IMG/VR virus record: IMGVR_UViG_3300042453_002324
Span: 1 to 36,537 of that record
From: a virus
Direction: 5' to 3' (one strand)
Length of the DNA stretch: 36,537 nt
The translations under genes and the position numbers were made by a program. Below are positions 7,888-15,745 of the stretch, in pieces (position 1 is the stretch's first letter; every line of letters begins with the position of its first letter). Below the pieces are notes generated by a model. The model searched no databases. It was not told where the DNA came from and worked only from the letters and a program-made list of their open reading frames with translations.

Positions 7888-9500
7888 GATGCAGGAATCC
7901 GTACCGTTACCGTGCCGACACGCGGAAATGTGCTTTGGTCCAAATTGCGCTGCTGAAGCACAACATTTGAATACGTCAGCGATGTTTCGGAGTTGCTGCA
8001 CATAGGAACACACGAGCCAGCGTCGTCTGGACGCGGAACGTTTAGTGCGGCACTGCCAATGACAGGGTCACCTTTTGGTCTGAAGTAGACTGTTGCCAAA
8101 TAGACTGGCCGTCCGTCGCACCCGCAGTAATCCTTAACAGTGAAAGTCGAGAAGAATCCAGACCCAGCGTTTCTCCCCACGCCCAGTGTCAGGTCATAAG
8201 ACCCTATGCTGAAAGTGGCTCCATAGAACCCCCGGGACCCGCCAAAGTAATTGTCGGGTATAAACGACCCGTAATCGTTCACACAAAAACGATTAGAAGC
8301 AGCCAGCGAGTAGCTGCCGGCAATAGGCAGATCGCCACCTTCGGCAATCGTGACAATCACCTCCTCGGGAGGGCACTTGCCTCCGAGGCATCCTTCTGAA
8401 TCTGACCATTTAGACGGGGTGTCTCCTCCGCAAACAACAGCAGGCTCGGAGACATGCACTCCGCCCGGTGACACAGTTGCGAAGTTGCCAAAGTGATAGA
8501 CGAAGCTGTCTTTTTCTGATTGCCATGACGCTGGCGAAGTGGCGTACGCAGCGCGCCCCCAAGTACCCAATGGATAGTCGCCGTTTATTTGTGATGAAAC
8601 TGGCACGGTCCATCGAGAGTTAGCGTCAACCGGATACACAGAAAGCCGTGGCGCATACGTGCATGAATACCCTAGGCATGCAGCGCATGCGTCAAACCTA
8701 TACCGCACACGGTCGCAAGGTTTTATCAGTATCGGATCACTCAAGTATGTATAGTTCGTCCCCTGCACGCGACGCAGCACGATAGGCTGTGAGAAGCGAA
8801 GCATGTGTGCATCGCATCCATTGCGAACTTTGTAAGGCGTGAAATACTCTATGACGCTATTCGGCGGAAGAAAGCCTGCGTACTTGCCAATCGCATACTC
8901 GCCGAAGCCGCCGTAGTATGGACGGCCTGGCGAGGGCCATCGCGGCCCTGCTGGACGAGCGGCAGTGTTTGTAAACGTCAGAGTCATCGTCTCAGGCGTC
9001 GAGATGGCTGCGGACGGGTCAAAGAAATTTGGTTCGCAACCGACGAGGCACTGGGTAGGGCCGAACTGGTTTAGGCTGCCAGGCGAGCGTTCTATCTTGA
9101 AAAACAGTGAACCAACGGTGTCAATTGGCTTTTTGTTGTATTCGTCAGGCGCTGTCGTGAAGGTGTTTGAAGACACGTCCTGTGGGCCTAGCTCCACCAC
9201 ATCGCTGGACAGCAACCCGTGCGAGCCAGTTCGCTCAAGAACAATCTCGCCGCCTTGGTACGTGAGCGTCGCTCTGACAAGCGACTCATCTACAAGCAGG
9301 GACAAACCAACGCCACCAACTGCAAACGGTGATGTGTTGCCGAGGACGGTGTTTATCGGTAGCGAAGTTGACGCAAGAAAGGTTGCGCCGTCGCCATTTA
9401 TTACCCAAGAGTCAACGTCGGCCAGCGATCCCTGCCAGCCTTGACTCTTGAATACAAGACACCACGCACCGCAGCACGGACTACAGCTTCCGCCTAGCAT
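7884..9500 (-). CDS. Cysteine-rich tail-tip protein of unknown family
   Basis: This 538-residue protein starts at an ATG sharing one base with the stop of the preceding gene (TAATG). It contains 19 cysteines, including a CSPCC cluster with another Cys at residues 6-14, DACAACLGYSC in the middle, CLGGKC, CGC and CVPMC near the end. The rest is beta-rich with many Gly, Ser, Tyr and Phe residues. There is no signal peptide or transmembrane helix. The placement after the tape measure and before the fibres suggests a tail-tip or central-spike component. No family is recognised. An upstream start at 9557 lies inside the previous gene and was rejected. Confidence 0.6.
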   Translation of the reverse strand: MLGGSCSPCCGAWCLVFKSQGWQGSLADVDSWVINGDGATFLASTSLPINTVLGNTSPFAVGGVGLSLLVDESLVRATLTYQGGEIVLERTGSHGLLSSDVVELGPQDVSSNTFTTAPDEYNKKPIDTVGSLFFKIERSPGSLNQFGPTQCLVGCEPNFFDPSAAISTPETMTLTFTNTAARPAGPRWPSPGRPYYGGFGEYAIGKYAGFLPPNSVIEYFTPYKVRNGCDAHMLRFSQPIVLRRVQGTNYTYLSDPILIKPCDRVRYRFDACAACLGYSCTYAPRLSVYPVDANSRWTVPVSSQINGDYPLGTWGRAAYATSPASWQSEKDSFVYHFGNFATVSPGGVHVSEPAVVCGGDTPSKWSDSEGCLGGKCPPEEVIVTIAEGGDLPIAGSYSLAASNRFCVNDYGSFIPDNYFGGSRGFYGATFSIGSYDLTLGVGRNAGSGFFSTFTVKDYCGCDGRPVYLATVYFRPKGDPVIGSAALNVPRPDDAGSCVPMCSNSETSLTYSNVVLQQRNLDQSTFPRVGTVTVRIPAS

Positions 9501-10033
9501 TAGCCGCACTCCGCAGCGATAAGAATCCACTCCGTGCCAACATAGGCGATGGCACAAGCCTTGCTGCCGGTGCCACCTACTGCGGCGAAGTAGTTCCGGA
9601 CGTTCGCGTATGTCACGCCGCTCGTCACGGCATCGGAGACGGTCTTGGTGCTACCCTTTGCCCACGGTGCTGTGAACGTGCCACGGACGATGCCTTGTGA
9701 CGGTGACGCAACTGCAACAAGCGCCCATTCGCCACCAACGTAGGCTATTAAGCAATCCCTTTGGCCTGTTTCACTAATCGAATTGAAGTAGTTCTTCGCC
9801 TCGTAAGTCACAGCCGAGAGCGTGGCGTCCGTCACGGTCTTCGTGCTGCCCTTGGCCCACGAGCCGGAGAACTTCCCGCGGATGATGGCGTCGTCGCCGG
9901 CGGCCGACTGTCGGCCTGGTGCACCGATTGAGCGGTCGCCCTTCTCGACGGCCACGACGGCGCGAGCGATCCGCTGGGCGGCCTCCGGCGTGAAGGTCAC
10001 CTTCCGCCCGGATTGTCGCGGAGGCTTGCCCAT
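9500..10033 (-). CDS. Tail-region protein with two internal repeats
   Basis: This 177-residue protein has a basic N-terminus (MGKPPRQSGRKVTFTPEAA), a helix (AARIARAVVAVEKGDR-like, near 15-35), then two homologous ~62-residue units. Unit one begins IIRGKFSGSWAKGSTKTV and ends CLIAYVGGEWALVAVA; unit two begins IVRGTFTAPWAKGSTKTV and ends CAIAYVGTEWILIAAE. Each is likely a small beta barrel. Repeats of this type occur in tail-tip proteins near glycine-rich fibres. Function is unknown. The gene shares one base with each neighbour (TAATG at both ends), indicating tight coupling. Confidence 0.65.
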   Translation of the reverse strand: MGKPPRQSGRKVTFTPEAAQRIARAVVAVEKGDRSIGAPGRQSAAGDDAIIRGKFSGSWAKGSTKTVTDATLSAVTYEAKNYFNSISETGQRDCLIAYVGGEWALVAVASPSQGIVRGTFTAPWAKGSTKTVSDAVTSGVTYANVRNYFAAVGGTGSKACAIAYVGTEWILIAAECG

Positions 10034-10908
10034 TAGCCTGGTGTCCCGAACACGGAGAAGTCGGTCTCTTTGTAGAGCTTGAACGTCAGGGCGTCGGGGG
10101 CCGAGCCAGCCGCCTTGGCCACGCCGCTGGCCAAGGCCACGGGGGCCTTCACGGGCTTCTTATCAGCACCGAGCACGGCGGCCCGCTTGGTGCCGGAGGC
10201 CGACGGCGTGCCGTCGCTCGTGACGAGCTCGTTAAACCCGACGTCCCACGGTTTGAAATCCCACGTCTCCGCCCGGTAGCAGAACTCCCACGTGGTTTCC
10301 CAGTAGGGCTTCGTCGTGTTGTCCGAGCTCGAGGTGGCCTCCTTCTTGGAAGCACTCTTGAACGCCACCTTCCAAGTCCGGGCTGGCGACTGATTCCACG
10401 TCGAGCTGTTGACTGTGTTGGATCGTGACTCGGCGATCGGCGACCATGACAGGTCCGGGTAGCACTTGGTCAGGTTGAGCGTCAACTCGCTCGACTCACG
10501 CTCGGCCCCCTCCAGCGGATCTTTCGCGGAGTTGACGATCTTGTTTCCATCCTTGTCTTCAAAGACCGGGATGGTGATCGTCGTGCCGCTGCCGGACCAA
10601 CTATCCACGGGAAGGCCGGTGGACGGGCTCGGCGTGTTCTCGACGGGCGGGATGTAGTACCGCACCGTGATCGACCACATCATCCCGTCGCCGGATTCCT
10701 CGGTGCAGTCAAATTCCATTGCCTTGTGGCTTGGAAAGTCTGGGTGGCCGTCACCAAACACAACTTTGGGTTCCCGACAGATCAGCGTCCGCGGCGTGAA
10801 CGGAGAATCGACACGCACGATCCACTTGCGGGTGAACGTGAACGACTCGCCATATTTGCCGCTCACGCCAGTGCCGCGGGCGGTTTCCAGACATGCCACG
10901 ACTGCCAT
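10033..10908 (-). CDS. Tail protein, probably distal tail/tip component
   Basis: This 291-residue beta-rich protein lies directly after the tape measure, where siphophages encode the distal tail protein. Recognisable blocks include 'FTFTRKWIVRVDSPFTPRTL', 'DGMMWSITVRYYIP', 'ERESSELTLNLTKCYPDL' and 'WETTWEFCYRAETWDFKPW'. No named family can be assigned. A virion role is inferred from the gene order. It begins four bases after the tape-measure stop and shares one base with the next gene. Confidence 0.55.
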   Translation of the reverse strand: MAVVACLETARGTGVSGKYGESFTFTRKWIVRVDSPFTPRTLICREPKVVFGDGHPDFPSHKAMEFDCTEESGDGMMWSITVRYYIPPVENTPSPSTGLPVDSWSGSGTTITIPVFEDKDGNKIVNSAKDPLEGAERESSELTLNLTKCYPDLSWSPIAESRSNTVNSSTWNQSPARTWKVAFKSASKKEATSSSDNTTKPYWETTWEFCYRAETWDFKPWDVGFNELVTSDGTPSASGTKRAAVLGADKKPVKAPVALASGVAKAAGSAPDALTFKLYKETDFSVFGTPG

Positions 10909-10911
10909 GCG

Positions 10912-13080
10912 TTACGCTCCCAGAATGCCGTAGGCTTCCATATCGTCGCCCTCGGAGACGGCGTCGCGGATCTGCTCGAGCACGCCGAGCTGCTGCTCCT
11001 GCACTTCGTCGCCGCTGCCACGCATCAGGCGGAACATCTCCGACATGCCCTCCTTCGATCGGCTGTCGGTCGCCTTGAGCGATTCGGCGGAAGCTCCCGT
11101 GAACGCTGGCTCGGCAGTCGGAGTGGCCGCCCCCTTCTGGCCGACGCCCGTCTCGGCAACGCTCCGGGCTGCGGCGTCTGCCCTGGCCTTGGCCATGCCG
11201 TCTGCCAGGATCGTCGACAGCGGCCCGGCTCCTTGGAACGTGCCGACGCTGCTGGCCCCGCCTGTGACTGCGTTGCCGGCAGCCGTCAGGGCCTTGCCTG
11301 CTGCGGCGTCGGCCTCCGACGAGAGCCGACCGGCAGAGTCCTCCATCGACTGGCCAAACTCGGCCCAGCCAGTGCCGGCCACAGAGTCGGGCAGGGCTTC
11401 CATGATCGCGGCGCCGTTTGCAATCACGCGAGAGATCAGGGCGGCCACGCCCTTGAAGACACTTTCGCCCACAAACCAGATTGACTGCAGACCGGACACG
11501 ACACGATTAAAGACGTCAATCACAGTGCCGGCATATTCAAACGCTGAGCCGATGCCGCTGATCATCCAGTCGGCGATCCCTGCAAGGAACTGGGCACCCA
11601 TCATGATGCCTTCGCCAATGAACTGGCCGATGTTTGCGCCGCCGATTCCGCCAATGAGATTCAAGAACGTATCGGTGACGCCTTGGATGGCGGGAGCCAA
11701 ATAGGCCACGACCTGGCCGACAATGCCCTGTACTGCCATCTGTGCCTTAGCGAACGCGTCAGACATCGAGTTGACGCTGGCCGCCTGGTCGTTGGTGAGA
11801 GCCAGCCCAAACTTGGCCGCCTCGTCGGTGGCAGACGCAATCGCACCGGCGCCGCCCTCGAACATCGGAAGCAACTCGGCGGCGCCCTTGCCAAAGATCT
11901 GGAGCGCGGCCCGCGACCGCTCGGCAGCCGTCGGCAGTGCCGAGATGCCGTCGGCAATCGCCCGGAACCGCTCCGCAGGCGACAGCCCCTCGAGCTCCTG
12001 CACAGAGAGCCCGATGCCTGCAAATGCCGCCGTGGCCGTCTTGGAGCCCTGCGTGGCCTTGACGAACGCCACGTCCGCCTTCGTGACGGCCGCACCAATA
12101 GAGTCCATTGAGACGCCAACCTGAGCTCCTACAAACCCAAGGCCCGCCAGCTCGCCGTATGTCAGGCCCAGCCGCTTGGCCAGATCGCTCTGGCCGTCAA
12201 TCACTTCAGCCTGGGCGGCGCCCATGCTGACGAACGAGCGGACGGAGTTGCCGACGGCCATTGAGATCTGGCCGAAGAGCTGGGCCGCTTGGATGGCGAT
12301 CAGCGCGTTGAGCTTGCCGCCCAACTTCTCGACGCCGGAGCTCGCCGCGGATGTGGCGGCCGCCAACCCACGCGTTCCGCCCGTGGCTTGCCGCAGCTCG
12401 TCGTCGGCCCGGTCGACGGCCCGCGAGTAGGTGTCCTGCGAGATTGCACCGGCAGCCAGCAGGCCGCGGAGCCGCTGCACCTCGTCGCCATGCCGCTCCT
12501 CGGCCGTCCGCACAGACTGCGTGACGGCCGCCCCCTCGTTGAAGGTCTGGGCCATCATCTCCATCGCACGGCCGGCGGCCTCGAGCTCACGCCGCTCTCT
12601 CGCCGTCTCGCCCGTCAGATCGGCCATCGCCCTGGCGTGGGTCTCCTGCGAGATCACGCCTTGGGCCAACAGCGAGTTGGCCTCGGCAATCGACCGCGAG
12701 GCCCCCTCCTCGGCAGTGGCGTATTTGTTCGTCATCGCCGCACCGGCAGAGACAGCAGCGCCGGCCGACTCTGCGGCCACGCCGATCAGGTTCATCTTGT
12801 TGGCAAAGTCTTGGGCCGTGATCCGGCCGGCCGCGAGGGCCTGCTGGGCAAGGAGGGCAAGCCGCTGGAACTGGCCGAGCTTCGTGGCGGCCACCTCCGC
12901 TGCCGGGCCGACGGCACCGACTCCAGCAGACGCGACGCCCTGCATTCCCTCAAAGATTCCCTTGAGCGTGCCGGCCTCGCCGCCGAGCTGGCGGAATGAT
13001 CGAATGGCATCCGACACGCCAGCCCGTAGGCCAGACGTGCTGGCCGAGAACACGGCGGATACCTTGCCGATCGTTGCCAC
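10912..13080 (-). CDS. Tape measure protein
   Basis: This 722-residue protein sets tail length and occupies the tail lumen, if it works like other tape measures. Supporting features are its size (the second-largest gene here), its long Ala-rich helices, Gly-rich hydrophobic stretches around residues 480-560 (VVAYLAPAIQGVTDTFLNL, FLAGIADWMISGIGSAF), and its place directly after the frameshifted chaperone pair. Residues 270-450 match tape-measure cores (RLGLTYGELAGLGFVGAQVG, LSPAERFRAIADGISALP, LQIFGKGAAELLPMFEGG). The N-terminal region holds three copies of a short motif (L-A-x-G-x-I-[ST]-x-[QE]) near residues 82, 138 and 208. GTG start. Confidence 0.88.
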   Translation of the reverse strand: MATIGKVSAVFSASTSGLRAGVSDAIRSFRQLGGEAGTLKGIFEGMQGVASAGVGAVGPAAEVAATKLGQFQRLALLAQQALAAGRITAQDFANKMNLIGVAAESAGAAVSAGAAMTNKYATAEEGASRSIAEANSLLAQGVISQETHARAMADLTGETARERRELEAAGRAMEMMAQTFNEGAAVTQSVRTAEERHGDEVQRLRGLLAAGAISQDTYSRAVDRADDELRQATGGTRGLAAATSAASSGVEKLGGKLNALIAIQAAQLFGQISMAVGNSVRSFVSMGAAQAEVIDGQSDLAKRLGLTYGELAGLGFVGAQVGVSMDSIGAAVTKADVAFVKATQGSKTATAAFAGIGLSVQELEGLSPAERFRAIADGISALPTAAERSRAALQIFGKGAAELLPMFEGGAGAIASATDEAAKFGLALTNDQAASVNSMSDAFAKAQMAVQGIVGQVVAYLAPAIQGVTDTFLNLIGGIGGANIGQFIGEGIMMGAQFLAGIADWMISGIGSAFEYAGTVIDVFNRVVSGLQSIWFVGESVFKGVAALISRVIANGAAIMEALPDSVAGTGWAEFGQSMEDSAGRLSSEADAAAGKALTAAGNAVTGGASSVGTFQGAGPLSTILADGMAKARADAAARSVAETGVGQKGAATPTAEPAFTGASAESLKATDSRSKEGMSEMFRLMRGSGDEVQEQQLGVLEQIRDAVSEGDDMEAYGILGA

Positions 13081-13082
13081 TG

Positions 13083-13382
13083 TCAGCCCTTCATTTGCTC
13101 GCGGAATGCTGGGATCTTCATCAGCTCACGTCTTAGTTCTTCCTCGGTCTGCGGCTTGTCGCGGTAGCTCGGCAGGAATCGCTCTTCGGCCTCCGGGTCT
13201 GGCTTTGCGCCCATGCCGGCTGCCGTCGTGAGCGACGTCCTGGCTGCCATCCGCCACGCGTCGCCAAACGGCTCGACCCGCCAATAGGCCATCCACCGTC
13301 GCAACTGCCGCAGCGTCAGCCGCTTCTTCCATTCCTCCGGGTCTGGTATTCCGAGCTCGAGGGCCAGCCGGTAGACAAACAC
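13083..13382 (-). CDS. Tail assembly chaperone, downstream frameshift part (GpT-like)
   Basis: This reading frame is open upstream of its GTG and joins the chaperone gene at a -1 slippery heptamer, with CTA AGA AGC CGG following the slip. It is therefore most likely expressed as the C-terminal half of a G-T fusion, as in phage lambda. The fused product spans 13083-13744. The segment 'DDVFVYRLALELGIPDPEEW', then 'LTLRQLRRWMAYWRVEPFG', matches the T-type domain that contacts the tape measure. An independent GTG start at 13382 is possible but would cut off the conserved RPDD lead-in. The gene ends two bases before the tape-measure start. Confidence 0.85.
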   Translation of the reverse strand: MFVYRLALELGIPDPEEWKKRLTLRQLRRWMAYWRVEPFGDAWRMAARTSLTTAAGMGAKPDPEAEERFLPSYRDKPQTEEELRRELMKIPAFREQMKG

Positions 13383-13399
13383 GTCGTCCGGCCGGCTTC

Positions 13400-13744
13400 T
13401 TAGTTTTTTTCGAGTTCCTCAATTTCTGCGTCGGTGATCGACAAGAGCTTCTGGCCAGCCTGCCAGATCTCGTGCATGGCCTTGGCGTTCTTTTTGCCAA
13501 GCTTGGCCACGTCGGCATCGGTCGTGAACAGCCGGACGCCCTGCTCGTCGCACAGAAGCAGGCTGGCCAGCTTGGCACGCCAGCTTGCCCGCTTGCCCTG
13601 GTTAGAGGCGCAGTAGATCTCCCACTCGTCGCGGATGTCGGCCGTCGGGTCGAGGAGATACACCTCGCGGTTCCATGCCTTCACGTGCAGCTTCTGCGGC
13701 GCGCGGATGTCGTCGATGGACAAGATGTCTTCAGCCAATCCCAT
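13400..13744 (-). CDS. Tail assembly chaperone (GpG-like)
   Basis: This 114-residue soluble protein lies between the tube protein and the tape measure. It has the usual chaperone layout: a short N-terminal beta part (QKLHVKAWNREVYLLDPT), then helical segments (CDEQGVRLFTTDADVAKLG, AMHEIWQAGQKLLSI), ending in a charged tail EIEELEKN at the slippery site. Its role in the family is to load the tape measure for tube polymerisation. GAGG six bases before the ATG provides a ribosome site. Expressed alone and, after a -1 slip, as a fusion with the downstream frame. Confidence 0.85.
   Translation of the reverse strand: MGLAEDILSIDDIRAPQKLHVKAWNREVYLLDPTADIRDEWEIYCASNQGKRASWRAKLASLLLCDEQGVRLFTTDADVAKLGKKNAKAMHEIWQAGQKLLSITDAEIEELEKN
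13403..13409 (-). other. Programmed -1 ribosomal frameshift site (A AAA AAC)
   Basis: On the minus strand the chaperone gene ends ...GAA AAA AAC TAA. The heptamer A AAA AAC fits the canonical X XXY YYZ slippery form in the correct phase, and a UAA codon follows immediately in frame 0. Slipping back one base gives AAA AAA CTA AGA and enters the downstream frame exactly. Seven consecutive adenines next to the stop make slippage efficient. Confidence 0.88.
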
Positions 13745-13755
13745 TGTTTTCCTCG

Positions 13756-14145
13756 TCAGCTAAAACCAGAGAACTGGAACACCGCGGCCCACACGATCAA
13801 CTCGCCCTTGGCAAACTCGGCGTCGAGCGTTTCGAGAAACGCCTGACCGCTCAAGGTCTGGCCGGAGCCCCACGAGAACGAGAGGATGCCCGGCCCGCCG
13901 ATGTCATTTCTGGCAAGGTCAGGCGATCCCAAGAACCGGGCCGTGATCGTGCCGGGCTCAATGCTCGTGACGTTGTACTGCTTGATCACGCGGGCGTCCT
14001 GGCCAGCACCGACAACCTGCGATCGCATACTGGTAACTTCGTGTTTGTTACCAACAGAGAAAGTCGGGTTGGCATTCTGCAGCACGCCGAGCACCTGGCC
14101 GCGGAACGACAGGACGGCGCCCTGACTGCTTGGAATGTTTGGCAC
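13756..14145 (-). CDS. Tail tube-like protein (first of two paralogues)
   Basis: This 129-residue beta-rich protein is located upstream of the tail chaperones, where the major tail tube gene sits. It begins MPNIPSSQGAVLSF and ends with 'AKGELIVWAAVFQFSGF'. The neighbouring 114-residue protein has matching ends (MPAIADSQGTTFTF; VGELIMGNATFKLTG), so the two are likely paralogues. One may be the major tube protein and the other a minor tube or tube-initiator protein. I cannot decide from sequence alone which is which. Confidence 0.65.
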   Translation of the reverse strand: MPNIPSSQGAVLSFRGQVLGVLQNANPTFSVGNKHEVTSMRSQVVGAGQDARVIKQYNVTSIEPGTITARFLGSPDLARNDIGGPGILSFSWGSGQTLSGQAFLETLDAEFAKGELIVWAAVFQFSGFS

Positions 14146-14163
14146 GGGTCACCTCCCGGCCGA

Positions 14164-14508
14164 TCAGGTGCCGGTCAGCTTGAACGTGGCGTTGCCCATG
14201 ATCAGCTCGCCCACCGCGGCGGTCAGTTCGAAGTCCTCACAGACCGCGTTGCCGCTGATGCCGAGAGTCGAGCACGCGATCGCAGACGCAGTGCCGCGAG
14301 CCGGTGCAGTCGTGCCCATGTATTCCAGCGTGATCTGGTCGCCGTCGACGAGCGGGGCAGCCTGCAGTACGCGAGTTGAGCCAGCGGTCGCAGACAGCGG
14401 CGTCGTGTCGATGTAAGCCTGCGTCCGCTTTACCTTGACGTTCTTCGCCACAAACGTGACGCTGTTGAAAGTGAACGTCGTTCCCTGCGAATCAGCAATG
14501 GCCGGCAT
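14164..14508 (-). CDS. Tail tube-like protein (second paralogue)
   Basis: This 114-residue beta-rich protein (TFTFNSVTFVAKNVKVKR, DGDQITLEYMGTTAP, CEDFELTAAVGELIMG) has the size and strand pattern of small tail tube proteins. It follows the tail terminator gene by four bases on the minus strand, the normal place for the major tail protein. It contains two cysteines (near residues 83 and 94) that its paralogue lacks. Confidence 0.65.
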   Translation of the reverse strand: MPAIADSQGTTFTFNSVTFVAKNVKVKRTQAYIDTTPLSATAGSTRVLQAAPLVDGDQITLEYMGTTAPARGTASAIACSTLGISGNAVCEDFELTAAVGELIMGNATFKLTGT

Positions 14509-14511
14509 GGC

Positions 14512-14910
14512 TTACTCCTCCCAGCGGATTTGGTACGTGTGATCGACTGAATATGTCGGTTTGTCCTGACCCTCAAGGAAGTCCGGCGAGCCGTCGAGCT
14601 CGTCGGTGATCAGGCACTCCCGGATTGTCACGCCGTTGGCAGTGCCGTTGAAGTTGTGAAGAGCGGCGCGCACCAAGTCCGCCAGGGCCTTCACGCCGGA
14701 GTAGGTGGCCGCGTACACCAACACCGAGAACGTCGCGGACGGATTGACGTTCAGCGGCGTCGTGCCGGCCATGATCGTCTCGCGCTGCGTCGAGGTGCGG
14801 CCGTAAATCACGTAGGGCAGGGCAGCGCCCTCTGGGGCCTCCATCGGCCAGGCCAGACAGCCGCCGGCGGTCTCGATCGCAGACTTGAGCCACTGTTCTG
14901 GGTATGCCAT
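14512..14910 (-). CDS. Tail terminator / tail completion protein
   Basis: This 132-residue protein resembles the GpU/DUF3168-type tail terminators: an N-terminal helix (EQWLKSAIETAGG), 'LPYVIYGRTSTQRET', a beta-hairpin 'ATFSVLVYAATYSGV', a helix 'VKALADLVRAALHNF' and a C-terminal strand 'YSVDHTYQIRWEE'. Tail terminators cap the finished tube and join it to the head. Order (connector, gp10-like, terminator, tube) is canonical. The start ATG shares one base with the stop of the preceding gene. Confidence 0.78.
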   Translation of the reverse strand: MAYPEQWLKSAIETAGGCLAWPMEAPEGAALPYVIYGRTSTQRETIMAGTTPLNVNPSATFSVLVYAATYSGVKALADLVRAALHNFNGTANGVTIRECLITDELDGSPDFLEGQDKPTYSVDHTYQIRWEE

Positions 14911-15413
14911 CAGAATGTCTTTCCGGGGTTCTTGCCGCCCGCCACTTCCTTGGCGGCCTTGCCAAGCGCGTTGAGTAGTTCGCTTTTCAGCTTGGTCAGC
15001 GAAGGCCCGCCGTACTGCTGCAAGAAACGGTTAATCATCTGCTGCGGCCGGATGCCGCGGCGCGTGCCGTACTCCAGCCAGATCGCTTTGCGGCTGTTGA
15101 ATCCGGCCTTGTAGCCGACCACGCCGTAGACCACGCCGTCGGCGTTGCGGCCGATGTATTTCGACTTGGTCGTGACGGCGCGCCGCAGCTCGCCCGTCGA
15201 TTTGTTCTGCGGAACAAACGCCCCGGCCCGCCGGCGGCCTCGGCGAACGCCCAGCGGCGGAGTCACAGACCGCAGGATCGGCACGCCGTCTTTCACGGTC
15301 TGCTTCATCGCAGCCTGTAGGTGCTTCTTGGCAATGTGCCGCGGAAGCGCCGCATACCGGTCGATGAGAGCCTGGATTTCTTCCTCGGCGTTGTTTTCCC
15401 ACTTCAGGAGCAT
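14910..15413 (-). CDS. HK97 gp10-like head-tail joining / tail completion protein
   Basis: This 167-residue basic protein shows an N-terminal helical segment (EEIQALIDRYAALPRHIAKK), then 'AVTTKSKYIGRNADGVVYGV' and 'KAIWLEYGTRRGIRPQQMINR'. The 'EYGT..' followed by 'P..F.R/NRF' motif is diagnostic of the HK97 gp10 family. The ATG overlaps the TAA of the preceding gene (TAATG), which fixes the start. A longer open frame to 15752 lies over the adaptor gene and is rejected. Confidence 0.8.
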   Translation of the reverse strand: MLLKWENNAEEEIQALIDRYAALPRHIAKKHLQAAMKQTVKDGVPILRSVTPPLGVRRGRRRAGAFVPQNKSTGELRRAVTTKSKYIGRNADGVVYGVVGYKAGFNSRKAIWLEYGTRRGIRPQQMINRFLQQYGGPSLTKLKSELLNALGKAAKEVAGGKNPGKTF

Positions 15414-15745
15414 TAGGTCGCCTTCTCCTCGCACGTGAGCTCGTGCTCTTGCCGCGGGCCGATCTCCACGACCGACGAGATGTAGAGATACCGGTCCCCC
15501 CGGCTCTTCCACCGCACACGCATCTTGCCGGTGATGCCCTCCACGTAGTGGCAGCGGACGATCCACGTGGCCGAGCCGCCGATGCGGCCCTGCCGCTGCG
15601 TCTCGGAGTAGCTGATCGACTCGACGGCCGCCCGCCTGGTTGCGTGCGTCGACCAGCTTGAGGTGGCCTCGCCGAACGCGTTTCGCGTCTCGGCTTGCTT
15701 CTCGATCACAACGGTCTCGCGGAGGCTTCCGGCTGGAATGGCCAT
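15413..15745 (-). CDS. Head-tail adaptor / head closure protein
   Basis: This 110-residue protein has the SPP1 gp16 / DUF-type head closure pattern: 'GSLRETVVIEKQAETRNAFG', 'W....RRAAVESISYSETQRQGRIGG-like middle', 'WIVRCHYVEGITGKMRVRW' and 'RYLYISSVVEIGPRQEHEL'. Such proteins close the connector channel beneath the portal adaptor. It sits between the gp6-like connector and the gp10-like protein as expected, and begins directly after the connector gene's stop. Confidence 0.78.
   Translation of the reverse strand: MAIPAGSLRETVVIEKQAETRNAFGEATSSWSTHATRRAAVESISYSETQRQGRIGGSATWIVRCHYVEGITGKMRVRWKSRGDRYLYISSVVEIGPRQEHELTCEEKAT

Noticed and set aside
7408-8013. A 201-residue version of the Cys-containing tail protein
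   Set aside because: It would overlap the upstream gene by 130 bases; the ATGA-coupled start at 7887 is better.
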